From Struthio camelus (taxonomy: Eukaryota > Chordata > Aves > Struthioniformes > Struthionidae), in contig NC_090951.1 of NCBI RefSeq assembly GCF_040807025.1, positions 248,001 to 312,000 of the forward strand: a DNA stretch of 64,000 nucleotides. The letters run 5' to 3'. Positions 38,801 through 60,132 of the stretch are shown here, in pieces. Below the pieces are notes generated by a model, which did no database searches, was not told the DNA's origin, and saw only the letters and a list, made by a program, of their open reading frames with translations. The translations under genes and the position numbers were made by a program. Each line of letters starts with the position of its first letter. Within the stretch, counting starts at the first letter, position 1.

Positions 38801-41800
38801 ACATTCGCTACCAGGAGAAAACGTGCAACTAACTGAAATAAGAAGTCTTTTGATCTATTTTGTCTTCCTATCACCATTAGGACATCTGTCTTCACTTGTT
38901 ACTTTACATCTTTAAGTTTAGAGTATAAATTCCTAATGGCATCAACCAAGCCTTTTATTCAATGCGAAAACTGCCTACAGGGAACTATCAGGAGAGCGTG
39001 AATGTCATTGGTTATTAACAATTAAGTTCTGCCCTGAAACTAATTTCTTGCTACAAGCCACACTGTCTCTAGCACTGGCAATGAATGAAATTAAATTTTA
39101 GAAAACTTCACCAAAATGACCATTTTTTGTTTGGTCTTTTGCACATAGTTATGCAACTAGTTGAAGTTAACTCACCTGCACCACAGGGAACAAGTTTCGT
39201 TTTGCTGTTAGTTTGAACTTCTTGGATTGCCTGACGGCTATGTTCAAACTGAAGATTTGACTGCAACAGCTTAACTTCCTGAGTGAGAAAACCATCCGGT
39301 AAAAATGAGATCTGCTGACACCTAAAGTAAACATGGAAGAATGCAAGCAATTTGAAGTCTGATCTTGGAAGACAAGCAGACTTGTGCAACCTCCCTTCAT
39401 AAACTGAAGTGTATTAAATATTAAACTGAATTGAACACGAGTTGTCAAAGAGATACAACGAGGTTTTAGGTCTGTTTGTTTGTTTTTTCTTTCTAAACAG
39501 TAACTGTTTAGGTTCTAAAAAACAAAGTCAAATAGTTTAGTAAGATCTTGTCCATCCCAGAAAACTGCAATGAATTGATTGTAACACAGATCAAGTTAAA
39601 AGCTAGTATAAATCCATGGAGATAAGGTATGAAAGAGAGAATGAGATACTAAGCCAAGTCAATCCTTTCAGATGATCTGGTCTAATACCTGCTTCTTAAA
39701 GGGAGCGGTTCTGCTCCCCAATCTTTCTCCTGCTCTCCTTTTCTCCCTTCCTAATCAATAAATTCCGTGCATTCCCTTGTTACCTTCCTCTAACGTTCAC
39801 CGATTCCTTTGTTGAATTGATTCAGCTTCCTAAAAAAAGAAAAATACCCACTTTTTATCCTTTTGTGCTAGCATAGTTTTAATCAACTCAAGGATTTGAG
39901 AAGCATGAAAGTCACTGCACAGCAGATGACTTTCCTCATTTAGCAGCAGTGGACTCAGCCTCCTGTGTAAATTCCTCTGAGGTGCCAGGTTACATTATGA
40001 GAGCTCTACTGCTCACTGCAGGGAGAAAGATAAAATCTTGCATGCGTTTCAGATCAAACACGCAGACAATTTTACCACCATGGAAATGCACATAAGCTTT
40101 GCGCTTCTAGTCTAATACGACTCCCACTCTTTCTCCAATTGACCAGTAAAAGCTGTCTACATGTTAGATGTCCTGAGCTGTTGCAGGGATCCATCATTTC
40201 AATCATTCCTAGAGGTGGGAAATATTCAAAAGTTCTAGTTTTTTCAGATTCCAGATCAGCAAGACAAGAAACAAGTATTCCAAAGCCAGAGCTGTAGAGC
40301 TGCAAATGTCATCCTTACAGAATCTAAAGGCCCAGGATCTCGCGGCAGAATTCTGAAGCGCGTCCCTCAGAACGCACGAAGACTGCGAAGGTGAGCTTCC
40401 GTTCCACCTCCGCAGCAGCGCGTGTTCAAACGGCAGACAAGACTAAGGAGAGATATTAGCTTGTGTGCGAGCGTGAAGCATGCGTCGGTGTGTGAAGTTT
40501 TGCTCAAAAGTTACCAAATGACCACTAACAAGGATGCAAACAAAAGTTGATGTGAAATCATGATTTTCCAATCTGGTTGCCAAACAGCGCTTCGAAACCA
40601 AAAGGGACTGCACCGCAGCAGTTTCTGTGTTAAGTCTGTAATTCAGTCTCCCTGGCTGAGCAGCACACCGACGGCACAAACAAACAGCCAAAACTTTGGA
40701 ATGACAGATTTCAGAAACCTTTACTGAGAGCAGGCAAAACAATGATTTTGAAATTTTACATTGTCTGGACTTGTATGCATATGGAATAACCCAAATAATA
40801 TTATTCTAGAAAATGTTAAGTTTGAATCAAAGCTTAGGAAGACTTTAAAAAGCAAAAAAGAAACTTGCTATTACAATTCTTTTCAAAGCAAGCTTAAAAT
40901 GCTGCATCGTTAACCTAGGTACTTGCTGAAAAGAAGGTCTGAAATCAGTTTCTAAAATCAGTGAAACCGGCAGAAGAACTAGTAGGTTCCTATAAGGCTA
41001 AGTTGTATCAGGCTTTGTAAAGACAACCAGAAAGACATTGTTTCCACAGTTATTCTGTACAACAGTATATAATAACAGTGTATACCCAAGCAGTATCTAT
41101 GTAATATTAACAGCAAACTATTAATGAGCAAAGTCCCAAACCTGCAAACAGATGTTCAACATGACTACCATATGTTATCTACCTGAAATCAAAAGCAGCT
41201 AGTCACATAATCTTTCTATAATCCTTAACCACCTGGCCTCTTAAAGTCAATGACATACTCTCAAAAAAAAAGTGTTAGGTATTTACAAGGCACAGACATA
41301 AGAATTTGATACATCCAGGACTGAAGTATGAAAGGGTGAAAACAGAAAATGACAAATAAATCTCAAGTAAGTATGTGAGGGAAAAAGGCTGGTAACGGTT
41401 AATGTTTAAACCAGCATCTTCTTAACCCATCCTACTTACAAATACATGCAACAAATCTACCTATGCGTTCATTTGGACTCTTTTTAGTCAGATTGCCTTT
41501 ATGAACTTTTTTTTTTTTTTTTTAATTCAACTAAACTTTAGGAAGGGTCTGTGTTATTCAGTCCCTTGCAAGGAAACAAAATCTTTTCCTCACCAACACA
41601 GAGACTCTATATAAGAGAAGTTATGGATATTCAGAATGATTTGTGAAGTATTAATAACTGAATAAATTAAAAGCTTTTCTTTACACTATTTAAGGAAATA
41701 AATTTAAGAAGAATGCAAGAAAAGTTCAGCTTTATCATGCTTAAAAAAAAAAAAAAACCACAAACACCCTGAGTTTGTCCCCTTTCAGGTTATATTTTCT

Positions 41801-44800
41801 GCTAGAAGACTTCTAAGAAGGCTCAGGTGGGTAACATCATCTTATAACTTAATGGAGGGAGAACTAGGTGGACCGTGAACCTAATAGAAAGTATCTTAAA
41901 GTCTTCAAGTCTGATACACCAGCAGCAGTCACCTTTTCTCCATGCTACACAGGCCTACTTTCTGCAAATGTGAACCTGCAGAAATTCCTATTTTCTGCAA
42001 ACGACTTCAGCGAAAAGTCCTGATATTTGTGTGACAGACGTTGTCTTCCATAACTCAGTCTCTGTACATCTTACCCAATTTTCAAAGGCAATCACTTACC
42101 TTTCAATAATTGCTCTTCGCATCGCTTCTTGGCTATATGGACACTTCCCCACTACAATTGCAGATAGATACACTGGATACTGCAAGAAATGCATCAGAAG
42201 AGCTCCTTGACACCCTAGTACGTTCCAGCGAGCTAGTTTATCACTGCAGGACATGGAGCTTGTTCTGTCCCCGCGACCTGGCTTCACTCGTAATAATCCC
42301 ACACAGTGAAACTCTATCCCAGGTCTTTGGGCATCACCTAACTCTCCAGGTACGCACTTTGCTCCAGTTCTATACACATCGATCACCTTGGCTCTGCCTA
42401 GGCCAGCCTCCTTATCAGGTCTTTGCATCTCTGCAGAACATTCAAAGCTCTTTGGATTTGTGTCGTCTTCTAAGCTTGCTTGTTTCCGAGACACTTGCTG
42501 AGAAGCTAGGTCTTCGGTGATCACAGAAAAACAATCATCATTAACAGTTTTCATTCTCTTGATTATAGGATTACTTGCCGTTTCCTCTGATTTCCTTTTA
42601 TCTTCTGGAAACAAACGATCATGGTTTCTACTACATTTTGCTGATGGCCCATCTGCATCTTCTCCAACCACTGGCTTAGAAGGCTGGTTCTCTGCTTCAC
42701 CCATTGGAATAATAGAAGCATCTCCACCTAGAACAAAAGAAGTTACGTCTAAGCTGGGCAAAAATGTGTCTCAGATGACTGAAAATCATCATGCCAATAA
42801 TATTACAGCTACCACTGTTTTTCACAGATTTGCACTCGGGAAAATGTAGCTACAGGAACATACTCTTCAAACAACACAGCCCTGTACAATGATGACTCAC
42901 ACTGAGGTGAGATTTGGGCCAATATATGTTTAATTTCAAACTCTTGCGTTCTACAGAAGAAAAAATAACCTCAACAGCAACATTTAAAATGAGAATTATA
43001 AATAGAAAAGTTCCAAAGTGGTTTAACAGACCATAAGCAGCGTTGAAGACTCAAAGTAAAACCAGTTTGATCCGATTAAACAGTGTCAACCCCAAAAGAA
43101 TAATTAATGCAAACCCTATCAAATCAGGGTGGAAGCTTTAACCCAGGCCACTAGAACAGGCTCAGAAACAAAATCCAGAGGCTGAGTTCAAATCAAACAG
43201 ATCCTGACAGAAATGGGAAGAAAAGATAGCCAGGGTTATGCTCCTGCTGTTAAATTTGAGGCTGTAGATTCTATATTTATATTTGCATTAATGAAGAAAA
43301 CCATCATAGCTAACTCCAGCAATGTAATCAAAATTGAAAAAGCGTGAGCAACTGTGCTACTTAGTGCTTCGCGCAGTGCAAGTCTTTCAATATCAGGCAT
43401 ATCTTGAGAATACTTAAGACTAATTTGCTCTGGTAACAGACAAGCTGCTGAAGAAGAACGTGCTGGTAACAACATGGTAACATCAAGACATCTGATAAGC
43501 TGGTAGACTGGGAAGTCATATTCTTACTTTTGTCTCCTACAGACTACTACTTCCCCCCTCCCCCCCTTTTTTTTTTTTTATTTGAAGGCCCAAGGAGTAA
43601 GTGCTTTCTATAGCAAGAGAAAAGGTTGCGTTTCATTCCATAATAAGTTTTACGAACAGAGGTAAACGTCAACAATTTTCATTAAAATTTGAGTCCAGGG
43701 AAATAGCATTTAAGGCAAAGCAGTCAGGAAATATAACAGGGCCTCTGACAGATAAAGGATTTGCTGAAAAAGAAAACGGTAACCAATTCCTGTTTAAAAA
43801 ACAAAGTGAAGCACTTCACTCTAATAAGTAGGATACTGGGTTTACTGAGTTCTCATGGCTCATATCCAGTCAGACAAAATGCCAAATATCTGTGGAAGAC
43901 AGGTCAAAATACTTCTCAGGGTACATACTGGTGACATGAGTTACTGCCTCACTCACGCCAGAGAGACCAGAGAAAGGTAAGGGGCAGAAAAGATTCCATA
44001 AGAAGGGGCCATGAAATTGGTTTGCTCCAATTTTCTTCTTAGTTTGCTTTCAATATTTCTTTTTTGAAATTATTTCTCAAGTGTACTCACATGGGGTATG
44101 ACTGGAGAAGAAAATAAATATGATATTTGGTTTGAGTTTCCATTTTCCAGTTTCAGTTCCTGGAATGAAAATACTGCATTGCTGGTAAGAAGCTGCCAGC
44201 CACATCTGATGGAGAAGATACCTGTTGAGCAAAAAGTTTACAAGAATTGCATGCTTAATTTGAGGCGCAAGTGAAAACAATAAAATTTAGATGCCCACTA
44301 GCACTTGTTCATTTATGGTGAAGGAACCCCAATGATTGGTTAGGCTTCTATAGACAGATGTGATCCAACACGTTGCAGAAACAAAACACGCGATCAGAAG
44401 CTTAACAACAGATCTCAAAGGGTTGGATTCAGAAGAGGAGGAGGATAGCTACCTCCTCAATTTGTAGATCTAAGGTTCCCTTTCCCATGCTTACTTTTTA
44501 CCAACATTGCCACTCATCTGATTCTGTGAGAGTCAGTTTAGTGGTGTCAAACTGCAGAAACTTTATCACTTCTTTTTGTAGTATTACTATTCTGCCAGTT
44601 TAGTTCCTTGAGATAGTTTATTCCACGTGAAAGATAGGCTTAGTTTGCAAAAACGCTACCATTTTGGACATCTAGCCATCAGACCACCACTGATATCACA
44701 TGAAATCACTTTCCGTTTCTTCATATAGAGGCTCTACAATAACGAGGATAGAACAAACTTTTGTGAAAGAGCCCTAAAAGACTAACCAGACTTGTAAAAA

Positions 44801-47800
44801 TGAGGTTAATCTCCTGTCGATAAAATGAGCAAAGAAAAATAGCCTACACAGAGGTAATACCTTCTCTTTCATTACCTTCTCACCCCTGAAGCTACAAAAT
44901 TTGGCTATTTCAGATTATAGGTAAAAAGCATTCACAGCACAACAACTTCAAGTGGCATTGAATAACATGGACTTCATGCCTCACCTCTGGAAGCTCCTCT
45001 TGGCCACAATTTCAGCGTGACTGTCATTCAGAACGTCCCCTGCAGCAACATCCAAATGAGAAAAATACCAGACCATTACTGAAGAGGAGATGAACAAAGC
45101 AAACAGTACAGCTAGAACAGAGTTTAACAGACAGGTCTCACACTCCTCTAGATTTACCAGCATTTGAAGGTTTAGCATTGGTATTAGGTGAGGTAAAACA
45201 GCTGGGCTAATCCAAGATATTTACACTTTCAATCATTACAAGAGGAGGTCAAAAGCCTATACCAAAGGACACAAAGTCCTCACCCCTTCAGTAAGTCAGA
45301 GACTCATTTAAACACTAAATTTTAAATCTTCTGAAATCTGAAATCCTTTGAGTTGAATAAACACAGGCTTCCTTCAATGACACTCATTTTTAACAGTAAC
45401 TCTTGATATTCTCAGCATAAGCATTGTATCCAATGATTTTCAAGTGTTTGTTAAACTTTTGGTCAAAACTTACTGTTGCACTCAAAACTAGAATTTAAAC
45501 TACATTTTACGTAAGCTATACAGATTTCTATCAGGTTCATACACCCTATCTCTAAACTTCCTGGAGCGCCTGCCTGTCCCTGAATCTAAAGGAACAGGGC
45601 AGAAGCTGTAAGCTAGGTGCTATTTCAAAATAAAAGATCATGTGATAAAGGTACATCTCCTCCTTAAGCCACAATTCCTGACCTTTTTGAAGCCTTTCCA
45701 CAAGTTTTTCCAGGCCCACAATCATTCACATAGTCCTCCTTTAAACCCCTTACCAGTTCAACAACAACCCTAGTAAGGCAAGGGGAACTAAAACAGCACC
45801 CTGTATTCAGATAAGCAGGGCTACTGTTTTATACAAAGGCACCCTTTTGGTGCACTACCCATGCATCCTACAAATTGCGGTTTCATTTAATCCCCAAATC
45901 AGCTGCTGAAGAGATATTTTGGCTGCATAAGCCAATGCCGACCATCGCAAATGCATACAGTTAATTTAATACCTGTAGGAGATGTAAGTGGTAGAGATTT
46001 TCTGCTCTAAAGCATGCTACTGGGTCTTTTTAAAAATTAATTTCCTTTATAGTTTTCCTCTTTTTTTCCCAACTCTAATTAACTTAAACGTGCTACAACA
46101 TCTGCAAGATTTTCCCACACCACTCTTATCCCCTTTCTGAGGCAAAGTAAGAATAGGAGCTAGTCCAGAACTTTTTGCCACAGTAACATCAACCCTTTAA
46201 TAATTCTCTTTCTGTATCTCATGCTCTTGATTGAAGACAATAGTCTGTCTCTCAGAGAAACCAAGCCTCTCTAATATGACATTATTATATAGCCTTTTCT
46301 TCTAGGCCTTTAATGAAAATGAATGTGCCAAACTGCTCACCAGGGGAATTCTCCAGATCACACTTAGAGCCTTTAAAATAAAATACGGCTAATGCATTTA
46401 CTACCTTCTTAGCTTTTGGAACAGTAGCCACCTCTAATCAGAAATTATGTATTCTTGGCTTGCAGATCAACTGCTTCTTCCTGGGCTACTCTTAAGCTAC
46501 ATATGGACCTGGCAATTTACTGCATTATTTATTGCGTTTACTTCTCTTTCAATGCTTCTAAAAATGCACCAGATGAAGCTACAGAAGTACGTCTTTTACA
46601 GAAGTACCACATTTGCTAAAAAGGAAGAGAATATCTGCCATGTGAATCTTAATATTTTTCTTGATGAAGAATAAATGACTTCCTCACATTCACATCTTCC
46701 TAGTGTATTTATTGCCAATACACATTCATGCAATATATTGACTTCTAATATCCCCTTTGTTATAAAGCACAAAAGCCTTTCTAAAAACAACAAAAAAACA
46801 ACTCCAACACTATCACGTGTATTTGTACATTTTCATCGTCGCCATTTACTAAAATTTCCCACAGTATGAATATCTCAGCCACATCTAAGATGTGATGGAT
46901 ATTTTCAGTATAAAAAGCTTTGGATGTTTTCTAACAGATAGCTTTACTAACATGACCAACTAAAAATTATCCAAGTTTAATTTAACAAGAAAAGAATATA
47001 ATATAATTGAAAAATATTTTTTAAGTTTACGAATGATAGAGAGAAGAACTAGTTCTCTCCTAGTTAAATTTCTCCTCTAATTCTTAATATTCAGATTGCA
47101 AATAGCACAACAGTTCAATCCTCATTTTCCTAAATCAATTAGGAAAATGGCTGTACTAATGCTATTCTAAGATGGCTTAGTTGCAAGAAATATCCATAGA
47201 AATCTAAGAAACAGAAGTTATTTTTGTCTCCTTTGCTCTATAAATTCATTTGGATACGAAGTACATTATATGGAACCTGAAACAGCTTGTCACTGACATG
47301 TGCAAAATCAATTCTCCATCTCGCTCTACTCCTCCTCTAAAGTCTAGGGAAGGTAGAAAGCCCAGTATCGGCACATTCATGAATGCTTTTCCTCTTGGTC
47401 ACTTTTCACCATGAATTACTATGGCTTCTCCTCTCTCTAAGGAGCTGAGATAGATATAATCTGACAAATAAAAAAATGGATATGCAGAGCAAGGAACGTC
47501 GTATAATAAATGGTAAGAACTGATATCTGTGGCAAGTTACATATCTATCCCGTGTACTTACTGTACAAATGCTGGTACTACCTTCAGAATATATGGAAAA
47601 AGACCCTACTAACACCTACTAATTGACTGAGTGCAATTATTTTCGTTAAGCTTTGTTTTGCTTTTAGCTAGGAAGCATGTGGGTTTGCAGACTCAGGGCC
47701 TCAACTGCATGCTTCTACATCTAAAAAGTTTATTTACCTTTAAGGCAGCAAGCGTAGCAAACGTTCAGGGGAGCCACTTTGGCTGCCTAAGATGCTCTCT

Positions 47801-48944
47801 GCTTGCCGGGTGTGAGGTCTGCCTTACACTTCTGGCTTCCCTCTGAAAGCCTGAACTCAATGCCATGGACATTATTCATTGATTTTATGACATCAGCAAG
47901 AAAAGCTAGACTAGGTAGTCAGTTCTTGGATTTTCCACCATACTTACCTGTTTTTCTCATTTTGTTTTGACCGATACATTTTGTTCCAGTTCCCATAGCA
48001 ACGACTTCCTTGGTTACTGAAAAAGGAAATAACATTAACTGAACAAACTCTCTCCAGAAGCATCACACTCATATAGTCATTTGGGTAAGAAATCACATAA
48101 AGAATATTGCGTAGGAGGCAAGGTACAGTGAGAGAGGTGATAAGACACGTTCCAGACAAGGGAGACAGCATCCCTTGGAAGGAACTGAACATAGTGGGTG
48201 CAGCAAAAGTCTAACTTTCCCCAGCAGGAATGCTAGCACAGGCGTATCAGTGTTCACTAGCTGCCTGGCATGTAGGACTCCTCAAAGATGTAAAACAGCA
48301 GGAAAGCAGCACAGGATATCATCTGCATGGCAATAAGGAAACATCAATTAGGCAAAAATAAAATGATGGATAAATTAACACAAATACACAATGCACTAAT
48401 GTAGTCTGTTAAAGACGACTGAACTGAGAGCTTTCTAGGAGTCTAATGACTACTATATGAACACGTTTTTGCAGGGGTCTACATTAGGCGTGCAGGTCCT
48501 GCCAAGGGTTTCACCACTTACTGAGCAGCCAAACGCAAGCTTCTACCTGCTTAGAGTCTGGGAAGAGAAGGATTTTACTATGGCCATCTCTTTTCAGAGA
48601 GAAGCTGCAAAAAGCTTAGGACCACAGAGTGACAAGAATTTGGGAAAGGAGAGAAGACAGACAGCAGGGAGTCTGGGGGTTTTGTTTGTTTGTTTGTCTG
48701 TTAAGGTATCTTGGAGGGGGAGGAAGCGCGTCAAGGAGAGACCCCCCCCACTGACAAAACACAGCTCGTTCTTACCCCGCAGGTTCCCCGGACTAGCATG
48801 AACCTCTTTTTGAGGCGCTGACTCCAATTTGACAACAGCTGCCAGTAGAGTCCATTCCCTGTTTGGATCTGGTTTCCCCTGCTTGGGAAGTCTGGTACTA
48901 TAATGTGTGTAACACAGCTCAGCAATTTCATCAGCCGACCACAT
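23818..48944 (-). CDS. ADAT1: tRNA-specific adenosine deaminase 1 (A37 of tRNA-Ala)
   Basis: Nine coding exons: 48944-48776, 48016-47948, 45039-44985, 44221-44091, 42727-42100, 39321-39176, 35979-35880, 32067-31981 and 23950-23818. Total 1518 bp, or 505 residues; the human protein has 502. All junctions keep phase. The start [15 protein letters not shown] matches human MWTADEIAQLCYEHY, and an upstream in-frame extension was ignored for that reason. The zinc deaminase signature is intact: His87-Ala-Glu89 in [11 protein letters not shown], Cys142 in HTPCGDASII, and a third ligand near Cys302 in [12 protein letters not shown]. The enzyme deaminates adenosine 37 of eukaryotic tRNA-Ala to inosine. 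Residues ~150-250 are a poorly conserved acidic and polar insert, as in mammals. Introns total over 23 kb and the last is about 8.0 kb. The gene is tandem with KARS1. Confidence 0.97.
29585..29626. repeat. Near-perfect (TA)(TG)n/(CA)n palindrome in ADAT1 intron 8
   Basis: An alternating AT/GT arm (six GT units) meets its complement (seven CA units, then AT) around a central gtatac. This makes an almost perfect inverted repeat of about 42 bp made only of alternating purine-pyrimidine. Such DNA can adopt cruciform or Z-DNA structure. It lies deep in the 8-kb last intron of ADAT1. Confidence 0.85.
33707..33730 (+). repeat. T24 homopolymer in ADAT1 intron 7
   Basis: An uninterrupted run of 24 T lies in the intron between ADAT1 exons 7 and 8. 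Read on the transcribed strand it is poly(A). No retroposed gene body or target-site duplication was evident next to it. Confidence 0.85.
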
Positions 48945-49431
48945 GGCTGCTGGCACAGGGGCAGTTTCTGCACAGCTGAATGCCGCTGCCACACGGATCA
49001 GCACCCCTCGTCCCTTCAAACCCTATCACCCTGTCCCGCGCGACGCTTTCCCGTCCTAGACCCCAATCTGCGAGACCCACTTGCATCATCCCTTTCAGGA
49101 TTCTTTATCAGAGCTGCGTCCTATGAACCAAAAACGTCTTAGCGTTTTCCCGAATCGCTAGGAAGAAGCGACAACGCTCGCCGCGCTGCAGAGGCTCCCG
49201 CTGCACAGCAGCCGCCAGCCCTCGCCGTGAGGGGCCGCGGGGCCGCCGCCCCCACCCCGCCCCCACCCCGGCCCGGCCCTACCCCGCGCCAGCGGCCCCC
49301 GCTCCCCGCTGCCCGCGCCGGAAGCGCCCAGGGCCGGGCCGCCCCCCGGGCGCGCGGGGGCCGCCGGGAGCCGTAGTTCCCGCGCAGGCGCACAGAGACA
49401 CGGACACAGGCGGGCGGCAGAGAGCGCGGCC
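48945..49431 (-). promoter_or_regulatory. ADAT1: ADAT1 promoter and CpG island between KARS1 and ADAT1
   Basis: About 0.5 kb separates the ADAT1 start codon from the KARS1 poly(A) signal. GC and CpG content rise sharply from about 49140 to 49440 and continue into KARS1 exon 14, with multiple GC boxes in the 49230-49380 stretch. This is the only candidate promoter for ADAT1, which is transcribed leftwards. No TATA box was seen. An in-frame extension upstream of the ADAT1 ATG (to about 49019) is open but not conserved, so it was treated as leader. Confidence 0.65.
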
Positions 49432-49437
49432 TTTATT
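49395..49437 (-). terminator. KARS1: KARS1 poly(A) signal and GU-rich downstream element
   Basis: On the minus strand an AATAAA at 49437-49432 follows the KARS1 stop codon by only eight bases. A GT-rich stretch (tgtgtccgtgtctctgtg, about 49410-49392) follows it, as expected for a CstF-type element. The resulting 3' UTR would be only some 30-40 nt. Both parts are visible; the cleavage position is inferred. Confidence 0.75.
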
Positions 49438-49445
49438 CGCGGCCG

Positions 49446-60052
<10,607 letters not shown>

Positions 60053-60132
60053 CTTCCCGGCGCTGCCCGCGCGCCCGCGCCTGCGCGGCACGGCCCGGCC
60101 CGGGCCCGGCGGCGGCGGCGGCGGCGGCGGCG
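60053..60132. promoter_or_regulatory. 80-bp bidirectional promoter core between KARS1 and TERF2IP
   Basis: The two start codons are only 80 bp apart, so the divergent transcripts must start within or very near this interval, possibly overlapping. An AAGATGGCGGC YY1 element on the minus strand covers the KARS1 ATG (60043-60054 region). A GCGCCTGCGC at 60077-60086 is one base from an NRF1 site. A (CGG)8 run at about 60109-60132 abuts the TERF2IP ATG. No TATA box is present. A bidirectional Rap1/KARS promoter has been reported in vertebrates, and the order seen here agrees. Confidence 0.9.

Noticed and set aside
42885-42915. C/D-box snoRNA suggested by atgatga followed by ctgag in an ADAT1 intron
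   Set aside because: The boxes are only about a dozen bases apart, with no terminal stem or guide region.
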